NCBI GenBank assembly: GCA_031260365.1
Contig: JAIRJY010000055.1
Coordinates: 1-6,653, forward strand
Length of the DNA: 6,653 bases
Direction of reading: 5' to 3'
DNA from: Nitrososphaerota archaeon
Lineage (GTDB): Archaea; Thermoproteota; Bathyarchaeia; Bathyarchaeales; Bathycorpusculaceae
In this document: positions 1-5,445 of the stretch, one piece after another
Position numbering within the stretch: position 1 is the first letter of the stretch
Layout of the letters: every line of letters starts with the position of its first letter
The notes under the pieces: generated by a model
Databases searched by the model: none
What the model was told of the DNA's origin: nothing
The model's input: only the letters and a program-made list of their open reading frames with translations
Translations under genes and position numbers: made by a program

Positions 1-201
1 CACGATTTTCTGCAACCAAAACCTTCATACACAAACTGTCATGTTTGTGGAGCAGAACTTGAAGTGTGGAGCGATGAGGATAACGTAACATGCCTTAACT
101 GTGGTGCTGAATGGAAACGCCCAAATGATAATGCAGCATGTCTTACATACTGTCAATATGCCGATAAATGCAGAACAATAATTATCGAAAGAAAAAAATA
201 A
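1..201 (+). CDS. Cysteine-rich zinc-ribbon protein, C-terminal 66 residues (5' end outside window)
   Basis: The frame is open from the first base and ends at TAA 199-201. The visible 66 residues contain two CxxC knuckles (Cys13/Cys16 and Cys31/Cys34) joined by an acidic stretch, VWSDEDNVTC. A third cluster follows (Cys47, Cys51, Cys57), read as ACLTYCQYADKC. The first four cysteines are a classic zinc ribbon, and the last three could bind a second metal. The tail ends in a basic ERKK. From memory, a C-terminal module of this type (VWSDED, then CxxxCxYAxxC) occurs on some archaeal and bacterial proteins annotated as HD-type phosphohydrolases, but the catalytic part lies outside the window, so function is not assigned. 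A poly-T run at 236-242 may end the transcript. The metal-binding tail is well supported; the identity of the whole protein is not. Confidence 0.75.
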   Translation, partial: HDFLQPKPSYTNCHVCGAELEVWSDEDNVTCLNCGAEWKRPNDNAACLTYCQYADKCRTIIIERKK

Positions 202-235
202 TCCATTACTTACGCAAAAAAAAACTTTAAACTTC

Positions 236-242
236 TTTTTTT
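236..242 (+). terminator. Poly-T run, possible terminator of the gene ending at 201
   Basis: Seven T residues follow a T/A-rich stretch about 35 bases after the stop codon at 201. Archaeal RNA polymerase commonly terminates at U-rich tracts without a hairpin. There is no clear stem upstream, so this rests only on position and composition. Confidence 0.35.
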
Positions 243-362
243 GTCAGTTTTCATAACTTAATAAGTGTTCAACATATTCACACAAGTAAATAGGTTATAT
301 ATTCCAAAAGTCAAGAAAACCACTAAACGGTTTAATGATGTGTTGTATACAAAAGCATCAAC

Positions 363-378
363 AAAAACCAGTTAAAAA
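363..378 (-). terminator. U-rich terminator of the metal-transporter operon
   Basis: Read on the minus strand, the bases just after the permease stop (TAA at 384-386) give two T5 tracts, at 378-374 and 367-363, within about 20 bases of the stop. This fits archaeal U-tract termination. No hairpin is evident. Confidence 0.4.
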
Positions 379-383
379 GGCTG

Positions 384-1196
384 TTAGTCTAGTTTTTTGT
401 ATAGTAGTGTTATCAGGAAGGCTGTGACCAGCATAAATACGATGAGTCCTGCTGTGACTATGTTAAATATTGCGGATAGCATGATGCCAGTGGTTGTGCT
501 TAGTGCGCTGAAAAGTGTTGTTGCTAACAGGGTTTTTTTGAAGGATAAATTAAGTTTTAAAGCGCATAGTCCTGGAATGACTAGAAGTGCGACAACCAAG
601 ATTGTGCCAATTACTTTGATGGATAAGACTATCGTGACTGCTATAAGTAAATCAAAAAGTATTGTTAAACGGGTTGTGGGTATGCCCATTATCCGTGAGG
701 TTTCTTCGTCAAATACTATTGAGAGTAGTTCTCTGTGGAATAAGCCTATGAATAATAAAACAAAAGTGCTTAAAACAGATACCAGTAACAAATCAGAAAA
801 ACTAATGGTTAAAATGGATCCGAAAAGATAACTAAACAGGTCCACGTTAAATCCTCCGGCGATACTTATAACAATTAAGCCCGTTGAAAAGCCTAATGCT
901 AACATTACTGCTACTGCGGAGTCTGACGGGGCAATCTTTTTTCGTCTCATATATGATATAGTAAAAACAGCTAAAATTGAAACACCTAATGCAGCAATTA
1001 AAGGATTAATTCCAAGTAAAAGCCCCAGAGCTATACCACCAAATGCAGTATGCGACAACCCATCGCCAAGCATTGCTTCTTTTTTAAGAATTAAAAATAA
1101 ACCAACCAATCCGCAAACGACCGAAACAATTATGCCGCCTATTAGAGCGTTTTGGAAGAATTGGTATCCAAAGGGGTTAAACAAATCAATGTTCAC
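384..1196 (-). CDS. znuB: Metal ABC transporter permease, ABC-3 (ZnuB/MntB) family
   Basis: This is the membrane channel subunit of a binding-protein-dependent importer for Zn, Mn or a related metal. It is an almost wholly hydrophobic protein with seven or more membrane segments and the family's typical early block KKEAMLGDGLSHTAFGGIALG. Further family features are SDSAVAV, the GSILTIS stretch and the late IKVIGTILVVALLVIPG block, where the cytoplasmic ATPase would dock. I chose the GTG at 1196 (protein VNIDLFNPF..., 270 residues, usual for the family). A strong ribosome site GAGGGAG (minus strand, 1212-1206) sits 9 bases upstream of it, whereas an ATG start at 1259 would put that site inside the gene and add 21 unusual residues. 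A TTG at 1202 is also possible but close to the site. The start overlaps the ATPase gene's end by 11 bases, which implies translational coupling. Confidence 0.9.
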   Translation of the reverse strand: MNIDLFNPFGYQFFQNALIGGIIVSVVCGLVGLFLILKKEAMLGDGLSHTAFGGIALGLLLGINPLIAALGVSILAVFTISYMRRKKIAPSDSAVAVMLALGFSTGLIVISIAGGFNVDLFSYLFGSILTISFSDLLLVSVLSTFVLLFIGLFHRELLSIVFDEETSRIMGIPTTRLTILFDLLIAVTIVLSIKVIGTILVVALLVIPGLCALKLNLSFKKTLLATTLFSALSTTTGIMLSAIFNIVTAGLIVFMLVTAFLITLLYKKLD

Positions 1197-1971
1197 TTGC
1201 AAAAACTCCCTCGCAATCGTGTTTGTGATACACAAAATGAAAATGATCACCATACGCACGTTTAAGTAACAAGTTAGCGTCTAATTCTTGCGTAATTCCT
1301 GCAAGCTCAACAGTTTTATTAACACACATTACCTTGGACATACGACAAAAAACAGATGCTAAATCATGAGTAACAATAAGTATAGTAATGTTTCGTTCAA
1401 CATTTAAATCACTTAGTTTTTTGTAAAACTTTTCTTGAGCATTTGAATCAACACCAACTATTGGTTCATCAAGCAAAATCAATTCAGGATTATGAACAAG
1501 CGCCTTTGCAACAAACATACGCTGTTTCTGCCCTCCAGATAACTGACCAATACGCCTATACGCAACATCACTTAAACCCATAAATTCAAGATTGCTGTCG
1601 ACTGTTTGCCAATCTTTTTGCGTAAATCTTCTGCCCAACATACCTTTTTTTATACACCCTAAAGAAACAAGTTCGCGAACAGTTAAAGGAAATTGCTCTT
1701 CAAAATTAGTAGCCTGCTGCGAGATATACGCAATTTTTTGCCACGAAGAAAATTTAGCTATATCAGCATCAAATAAGCGAATTGAACCCTGTGTATGAGG
1801 CAAAAAACCGAGAAGTGTACTTAAAAGAGAAGTTTTTCCACCACCATTAGGACCAACTATTCCTACGTAGTCACCGCGGTTAATTGTAAATGTCGCATTT
1901 TCAACTACAGCTACGCTATTGCGATGTACTGTGAGGTTTTTTGTTTCTAATATAGGTGTAACTTTTTGCAT
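1186..1971 (-). CDS. znuC: Metal ABC transporter ATP-binding protein, ZnuC type
   Basis: This cytoplasmic ATPase subunit powers metal import through the adjacent permease. All ABC motifs are present in order across 261 residues: Walker A GPNGGGKT at 40-47, Q-loop Gln85 in YISQQ, signature LSGGQ at 144-148, Walker B LILLDEP at 164-170 with catalytic Glu169, D-loop near 174-175, and switch His202 in IVTHD. The spacing EEQFPLTVRELVSLG after the Q-loop is typical of the Zn/Mn subgroup. The C-terminus is rich in metal-binding residues (His243, His245, His249, His251, Cys253, His261), which could sense or buffer metal. That tail overlaps the start of the permease gene. The ATG at 1971 lies 9 bases after the binding-protein stop codon, so the three genes are clearly one operon in the order SBP, ATPase, permease. 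Whether Zn is the substrate is inferred from the family. Confidence 0.93.
   Translation of the reverse strand: MQKVTPILETKNLTVHRNSVAVVENATFTINRGDYVGIVGPNGGGKTSLLSTLLGFLPHTQGSIRLFDADIAKFSSWQKIAYISQQATNFEEQFPLTVRELVSLGCIKKGMLGRRFTQKDWQTVDSNLEFMGLSDVAYRRIGQLSGGQKQRMFVAKALVHNPELILLDEPIVGVDSNAQEKFYKKLSDLNVERNITILIVTHDLASVFCRMSKVMCVNKTVELAGITQELDANLLLKRAYGDHFHFVYHKHDCEGVFASEH
1206..1212 (-). promoter_or_regulatory. Strong Shine-Dalgarno site that decides the permease start
   Basis: The minus strand reads GAGGGAG here, inside the last codons of the ATPase gene and 9 bases before GTG 1196. It matches the anti-SD end of archaeal 16S rRNA and favours the internal GTG over the longer ATG start at 1259. 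Confidence 0.65.
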
Positions 1972-1980
1972 GCTTTAGTA

Positions 1981-2952
1981 TCATCTACCTATTCCTAAAC
2001 CTGCTTGTAAATTGTATAGATTTGTTTGCATTTGTTCTATGTAATCTAAACCTTCTTGGGGTCCTAGCATTAAATAAAGTTTTAACACTTCAACATTTTG
2101 ACCTGTTTTGGTTTGGACTTCTGATTGTATTGTCTTAATATAGCTACTAGAATATACGGGATCAACGTAAAGAACATGTATTTGGTGTTCTTTTATTTCT
2201 TCAATTATATTTATTATTGTTCGAGCACTTGGTTGCTCATCTGCTGAAAGCCCAATTACACTATACTGCACAAATCCATATCGTTCAGCTAAATAACCAA
2301 ATGCTCCATGGGAAACAAAGATGATGTTGCTACTTACGTTTGAAAGCTCATTTTTGTATGCTGTATCTAATTGTTCAAATTGTTGATTTAATATCTGCCA
2401 TCGTTGAGAGTAATAATTTTCGTGCTGTGGATCAACGGCAATTAAGGTATTATAGATGGTTTCTGCTTGTTGTTTAGCCATGTAAGGACTTGTCCAAGTA
2501 TGTGGATCATATAAATCAGGAGCATGCTGGTTGTCAGGTTTGTTTTCGTTGTGGGTGTGTTCTTGGTTTTCTATAAGCGTTAAGTGTTCTGTTGTTTCAA
2601 CTATTGTTCGATTTTTTGTGTTTGATAGCGCAGGCAATATTTCGTCTTCTACCCAATGATCAGCACCTGCTCCATTGTAGAAGATTATGTTTGCGTTTTC
2701 AGCTGCTTTTATGTGTGAGGCAGATGGTTCCCAACTGTGGAGTTCAGTGTTACTGGGAACGAGTTGTGTTATTTCTACGTGTTCCCCGCCTATTTGGTAT
2801 GTTATATAAGTTAGAGGGTAAAACGTGGTAACTATTTGCAACTTATCTGACGTTTGAGCAGATGAGTTGGTTATAAGATATGCTAAAGTGGAGGATACAA
2901 TCATAATTATAATCATAATGTTTGTGAGGAAAATCTTTTGTTTTTTATTCAT
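1981..2952 (-). CDS. znuA: Metal ABC transporter solute-binding protein, ZnuA/TroA-like (cluster 9)
   Basis: This is the extracytoplasmic metal-binding protein of the importer, 323 residues. An N-terminal hydrophobic segment (about 8-27) follows KKQK. There is no lipobox cysteine, so it is probably an uncleaved anchor or a non-lipoprotein signal. Family landmarks are VTTFYPLTYI, then ELHSWEPS with His72, DPHTW with His151, VSHGAFGYLAERYG with His215, and VDPVYSSS with Asp264. Three histidine ligands are typical of zinc-type members; manganese types usually have Glu at the third site. A short His-rich loop (His123, His132, His134, His143) precedes His151, as in ZnuA. The usual late Asp before the last helix is not obvious in LKLYLMLGPQEG. 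It is the first gene of the operon and divergent from a NikR-like regulator. No ribosome site precedes ATG 2952, and a TATA-like element about 26 bases upstream suggests a leaderless mRNA. Confidence 0.92.
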   Translation of the reverse strand: MNKKQKIFLTNIMIIIMIVSSTLAYLITNSSAQTSDKLQIVTTFYPLTYITYQIGGEHVEITQLVPSNTELHSWEPSASHIKAAENANIIFYNGAGADHWVEDEILPALSNTKNRTIVETTEHLTLIENQEHTHNENKPDNQHAPDLYDPHTWTSPYMAKQQAETIYNTLIAVDPQHENYYSQRWQILNQQFEQLDTAYKNELSNVSSNIIFVSHGAFGYLAERYGFVQYSVIGLSADEQPSARTIINIIEEIKEHQIHVLYVDPVYSSSYIKTIQSEVQTKTGQNVEVLKLYLMLGPQEGLDYIEQMQTNLYNLQAGLGIGR

Positions 2953-2970
2953 AAAATATTTTTAACACAC

Positions 2971-3042
2971 AAGTTATTAAAGTTATTCAAAACCTTAATA
3001 ATAATATAGGTTATTAAGAGAATTAATAATAAAAATTATTAA
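2971..3042. promoter_or_regulatory. Cluster of TTATTAA/TTAATAA repeats between divergent metal genes (operator candidate)
   Basis: The shared 123-base intergenic region holds five copies of one heptamer. TTATTAA occurs at 2974-2980, 3011-3017 and 3036-3042, and its complement TTAATAA at 2995-3001 and 3023-3029. They build two perfect 8-base inverted repeats: CTTAATAA, 9-base gap, TTATTAAG (2994-3001 with 3011-3018), and TTAATAAT, 4-base gap, ATTATTAA (3023-3030 with 3035-3042). AAGTTATT also repeats at 2971 and 2980. Ribbon-helix-helix regulators bind paired half-sites, so this is a plausible operator for the adjacent NikR-like protein. The caveat is that the sequence is very AT-rich, and TATA boxes share this composition. 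Confidence 0.45.
2974..2981 (-). promoter_or_regulatory. TATA-box-like element for the leaderless transporter operon
   Basis: The minus strand reads TTTAATAA centred about 26 bases upstream of the binding-protein ATG at 2952, the spacing expected when the transcript starts at the ATG itself. No Shine-Dalgarno motif is present in the bases before the ATG, which agrees with a leaderless start. It coincides with one of the TTATTAA repeats proposed as an operator. Confidence 0.45.
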
Positions 3043-3066
3043 CAACACAAATACATTTTAATAAAC

Positions 3067-3070
3067 AGGT
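3067..3070 (+). promoter_or_regulatory. Weak Shine-Dalgarno motif before the NikR-like gene
   Basis: AGGT lies 5 bases before ATG 3076, a partial match to GGAGGTGA. With the TATA-like ATTATTAA at 3035-3042, transcription would begin near 3064, giving a leader of about a dozen bases that includes this motif. Confidence 0.3.
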
Positions 3071-3075
3071 ACAAC

Positions 3076-3471
3076 ATGACAATAATCAGCCTATCCATAC
3101 CAGACAAACTAATAACCCAAATAGATCAGACCATAAAAGAAAAAGGCTACGCCAGCAGATCAGAAATCACCCGTCAAGCCCTAAGACATTACCTAACAGA
3201 AGACCCAAAAATAGAAAACATAAACGGAGAAACCGTTGCCACAGCAACACTCATCTACAAAGAGAACATCAACAGACAACAACTATTTGAAACTCAACAC
3301 ATACACAGTGGATTAGTTACAACATTCTTACACACTCACATTCACCAAGGACACTGCCTAGAAGTAATAATCTTAAAAGGACAAGCTAACACCATAAAAA
3401 AATTCATAGACAAACTACGCCAAAACGAACAAATATCACAAATAAAAATTTCCATCATAAACCAAAAGTGA
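3076..3471 (+). CDS. nikR: NikR-family metal-responsive ribbon-helix-helix transcription regulator
   Basis: This is a predicted DNA-binding metal sensor of 131 residues, the usual size for NikR. Residues 1-45 form the ribbon-helix-helix domain: strand TIISLSIPDKL, then IDQTIKEKGYASRSEITRQALRHYL. Residues 52-131 match the ACT-like regulatory domain. The nickel ligands of the family are all in place and correctly spaced: His75 (TQHIHSG), His86 and His88 (FLHTHIH), and Cys94 (GHCLEVIILKG), equivalent to E. coli His76, His87, His89 and Cys95. In the family, nickel binding strengthens operator binding and represses uptake genes. Here the divergent neighbour is a ZnuABC-type operon, the likely target. 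Whether this protein senses Ni or another metal cannot be read from sequence, and the symbol reflects family membership. It stops at TGA 3469-3471. Confidence 0.9.
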   Translation: MTIISLSIPDKLITQIDQTIKEKGYASRSEITRQALRHYLTEDPKIENINGETVATATLIYKENINRQQLFETQHIHSGLVTTFLHTHIHQGHCLEVIILKGQANTIKKFIDKLRQNEQISQIKISIINQK

Positions 3472-3484
3472 CAAAACATAACAC

Positions 3485-3492
3485 TATAAAAG
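3485..3492 (+). promoter_or_regulatory. TATA box TATAAAAG for the DUF996 gene
   Basis: TATAAAAG, a good match to the archaeal TATA box, lies about 40 bases before the GTG at 3530 and just after the regulator's stop. It predicts a start near 3514 and a short leader. A T5 run directly downstream (3493-3497) might also help end the regulator transcript. Confidence 0.5.
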
Positions 3493-3529
3493 TTTTTAAC
3501 AAAGCATACGCATAATTACTTGAGAACAA

Positions 3530-4186
3530 GTGATCAAAACCGCAACAAGCACACGTATAGCTGGAATCGGCTCAATGCTACTGTCTCTAAACTTCCTTAT
3601 CGCAATTTCCACCAGTTTCTTCTTTATTCGTCAAACTATCATTTTTCTCCCCGTCATACTTATTCTCAGTATCGTTAGCATACTTCTTGTTCTTGGTGGA
3701 ATGGAAGGTTTAGCTGAACACTATAAAGACGCTAAAATCTACAAAAGAGTACTCATAGGCGCGCTTTTTGGCATAATCGGTTTCATTTTATTGCTAATAA
3801 TACCGATAATATTTGGTATAGCGCACATCTTTATACTGCTAATGGCAATGAGTTTTCGAAAATCGTTTTATACATTAGCAGACAGTTCAAACAAACATTT
3901 GTTCCGTACAGCAGGAAAAATGCTACAACTCGGAATAATATTCGCATTTGCGTGTCTTATCGGCAATGTCTTATTTTTCACGCTACTAAATGCAGCCGTT
4001 TTTATTTTGATATTGTTAATACTATTAAATAGTTCATGTTTATTCTTAATGGGGATCGCATTTTCAGTATCAGCCAAAGCTTTCTTTTCACTCAACACAA
4101 ACCCAAACACACCAACATACGCTGTTACACCAAACGCACTTTTAAACGAAAATACAAAATCCACCCAAGAAACTCAAATAACATAG
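3530..4186 (+). CDS. DUF996-family integral membrane protein
   Basis: A 218-residue polytopic membrane protein of unknown function. It resembles the archaeal DUF996 family in its N-terminal STRIAGIGSMLLSL and in the signature region GGMEGLAEHYKDAKIYKRVLIGALFGIIG (about 56-84). There a hydrophobic helix is followed by a polar LAEHYKDAKI loop and the next helix. Hydrophobic segments lie at about 11-33, 36-57, 74-108 (one long or two), 132-152 and 153-177. The last 30 residues are polar, rich in Asn and Thr, and end in KSTQETQIT. The start is GTG 3530; only a weak GAG sits upstream, but the N-terminus fits the family. The gene follows the NikR-like gene by 58 bases with its own TATA-like element, so cotranscription is not required. 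No role in metal transport can be claimed. Confidence 0.8.
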   Translation: MIKTATSTRIAGIGSMLLSLNFLIAISTSFFFIRQTIIFLPVILILSIVSILLVLGGMEGLAEHYKDAKIYKRVLIGALFGIIGFILLLIIPIIFGIAHIFILLMAMSFRKSFYTLADSSNKHLFRTAGKMLQLGIIFAFACLIGNVLFFTLLNAAVFILILLILLNSSCLFLMGIAFSVSAKAFFSLNTNPNTPTYAVTPNALLNENTKSTQETQIT

Positions 4187-4264
4187 AATTGCTTTATTTG
4201 GTACGCTGAATCGAATACTGACCAACATCGTTCTGCACGCCAAACACATCAACATGTAACTGTT

Positions 4265-4960
4265 TTAGAAAAATTTGATTACGCAAGTTCCCAAGATGAC
4301 GTGTTCAAAAAGTATGATTTTTTGCTCAGAATTATATATGTCCTGCCATGTTACTGTGCTAACGATTAGTAACTTATTATCTAAAGTAACTGAGAATTCG
4401 TTATGTATTATCGAAGTAGGTATGCTTGTTTTAGTTGTCCATGAATCTGCATCTGGGTCATACGTATACAAGAAATCTTGTGTTATGACGAAAATTTTTC
4501 CATCTATAACCTGAGCTTGCGAAGAACCACTAAAGGGTAAAGGGGCTTTAGTACTCCAGCTATCCGTAGTTGTGTCATATACCTCGTTTATATCCAAACT
4601 ACGAGCTACCATTGGACCATCGTAATTCTCAGTAATGCCTCCCATACAGTAAATCTTATCTTGATAGGCAACTATGGCAAACATTGCTCTCTGAGTAGGC
4701 ATAGGTGCCAAAGTGGTCCAGCTGTCAGATTTAGGATTGTAACACTCATTAACAACACTATATCCACCATTTGTACCGCCAATAACATAAATTAAATCAT
4801 TTACCACAGTAACTCCAAACCGAGTTCTTTCTGTATTCATTGGCGTTTTTTTTGTCCAAGAATTTTCAACTAACTCTGCTGCTGAGACAGAATTACCTAC
4901 TGCTACAAATAATCCGCTCATAAAAACGAAAACCAGTATAACAGGAATAATTCTGTTCAT
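4265..4960 (-). CDS. Secreted kelch-repeat protein, apparently truncated at the C-terminus
   Basis: A predicted exported beta-propeller protein of unknown partner. From ATG 4960 it begins with a clear signal peptide, MNRIIPVILVFVFMSGLFVA, ending near SVSA-AE (about residue 27). Upstream in-frame ATGs at 4969 and 5029 are possible, but they would put a long basic leader before the signal; no start has a ribosome site. About four kelch repeats follow, with Trp81, Trp135 and Trp174 closing blades (YNPKSDSW, YDTTTDSW, YDPDADSW) and double glycines in IYVIGG (61-62) and YCMGG (107-108). The fourth blade is broken: after YNSEQKIIL the frame runs into EHVILGTCVIKFF and stops. A +1 frame instead gives NTSSWELA, the expected blade ending. 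Kelch propellers usually have 4-7 blades, so the gene is probably frameshifted or a short relic. Kelch domains bind proteins or glycans; no specific ligand is suggested. Confidence 0.75.
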   Translation of the reverse strand: MNRIIPVILVFVFMSGLFVAVGNSVSAAELVENSWTKKTPMNTERTRFGVTVVNDLIYVIGGTNGGYSVVNECYNPKSDSWTTLAPMPTQRAMFAIVAYQDKIYCMGGITENYDGPMVARSLDINEVYDTTTDSWSTKAPLPFSGSSQAQVIDGKIFVITQDFLYTYDPDADSWTTKTSIPTSIIHNEFSVTLDNKLLIVSTVTWQDIYNSEQKIILFEHVILGTCVIKFF

Positions 4961-5137
4961 ACAAAACATATACATACTTAATTTTTTTCTTAATAAAAAG
5001 GTTTTCATCAATACAGATTCTGGAAACAAAAAACAGTTAGAGCTATTTTTTCATTCATTCACGGCACTTTTTCGTATATTTCATATATTTAATAGACACG
5101 CATTTCTTTTTTTACATATAGCTTGTGCCATAAAATA

Positions 5138-5176
5138 TATTCATAAACTGTGAAAACTGATTATAATCTTAAACTT
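5138..5176 (+). repeat. 39-base direct repeat, copy A
   Basis: This copy matches copy B at 6393-6431 at 34 of 39 positions with no gap, counted by eye. The conserved core is TAAACTGTGAAAACTG, in which AAACTG itself occurs twice (5145-5150 and 5154-5159). Similarity may reach further, since GCCA upstream and GCAAACC downstream (5201-5207) recur near copy B with small gaps. In copy A the element overlaps the end of the decayed minus-strand frame. Confidence 0.7.
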
Positions 5177-5360
5177 TGTCCAAACTTGGAGATATCTACA
5201 GCAAACCCATTTTTAACTATTTTTTTATCATTCTTGTAGTGGATGATTGATTTGTTTGCGTAGGGTTTTTCTTCAAAATTGTAGCTATTTCGATTTTGAG
5301 ATGCATATTAAACACTAAAGAACCTATAACATACTTGTCAATAATACGCTTCTTTTTCAC
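5161..5360 (-). pseudogene. Frameshifted small minus-strand ORF of unknown family
   Basis: Two overlapping minus-strand frames read like one small protein split by a single-base change. From GTG 5360 the first frame gives KKKRIIDKYVIGSLVFNMHL and continues KIEIATILKK. At an A5 tract (plus-strand T5, about 5266-5270) adding one base switches to the second frame, which continues PYANKSIIHYKND, then KKIVKNGFAVDISKFGQSLRL, and stops at TAA 5163-5161. The composite is about 66 residues, basic and protein-like. Neither frame alone is long; the second has no start codon after its upstream stop at about 5308-5310. A TATA-like TTTAATTT lies about 34 bases upstream of the GTG. I recognise no family. 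It may be a pseudogene, a sequencing error in a real small gene, or chance. Confidence 0.35.
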
Positions 5361-5429
5361 AACTTTAACCAGACTTCTGCATAGATTTTCAAATTAAACT
5401 GCAAAGAGTATCAAAGAATGCGTAAATGC

Positions 5430-5435
5430 AAAAAA
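5430..5435 (-). terminator. U-tract terminator of the membrane-protein gene
   Basis: On the minus strand a T6 run follows the stop codon at 5446-5448 by about 11 bases. It is suitable as an archaeal U-tract terminator; no stem is seen. Confidence 0.4.
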
Positions 5436-5445
5436 GTGTAGATGA

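Larger units (their letters stand above)
202..383. other. Convergent intergenic region without a recognised gene
   Basis: This 182-base gap lies between two genes that face each other. It is AT-rich, with an A9 tract at 216-224, a T7 tract at 236-242 and short A5 tracts near the end. The only pairing I see is a 5-base AAACC/GGTTT pair near 318-334, which is too short to call a structure. I see no RNA gene or convincing small ORF. Confidence 0.5.
4961..5445. other. Long gap with no intact gene, holding a decayed small frame and a repeat
   Basis: Nearly 500 bases separate the kelch start from the next stop codon. Positions 4961-5030 may be leader or extended N-terminus of the kelch gene; a TATA-like TTTTTATTAAG is on the minus strand near 4999-4989. 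Positions 5040-5137 are AT-rich and show nothing I recognise. Positions 5138-5176 carry the first copy of the 39-base repeat. Positions 5161-5360 carry a frameshifted minus-strand reading frame, and 5390-5400 a TATA-like TTTAATTT for it. No tRNA or other RNA gene is seen. Confidence 0.5.

Noticed and set aside
314..336. AAACC/GGTTT inverted repeat as a terminator hairpin
   Set aside because: Only five base pairs and more than 45 bases from either stop codon; expected by chance.
397..831. Plus-strand open frame of 144 codons
   Set aside because: It lies opposite the permease gene, which has clear family features; the plus-strand translation has no recognisable motifs and is a shadow.
1197..1259. 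Longer permease start at ATG 1259
   Set aside because: It would overlap the ATPase gene by 74 bases and place the strong GAGGGAG site inside the gene; GTG 1196 gives the normal family length.
2592..2831. Plus-strand open frame opposite the binding protein
   Set aside because: Shadow of the minus-strand ZnuA-like gene; cysteine- and leucine-rich composition with no ribosome site.
3868..4164. Minus-strand open frame opposite the DUF996 gene
   Set aside because: The opposite strand encodes a coherent membrane protein; this is its antisense shadow.
5138..5200. Repeat copy A as a box C/D guide RNA or tRNA
   Set aside because: There is no RTGATGA C box with a paired D box at suitable spacing and no cloverleaf pairing.
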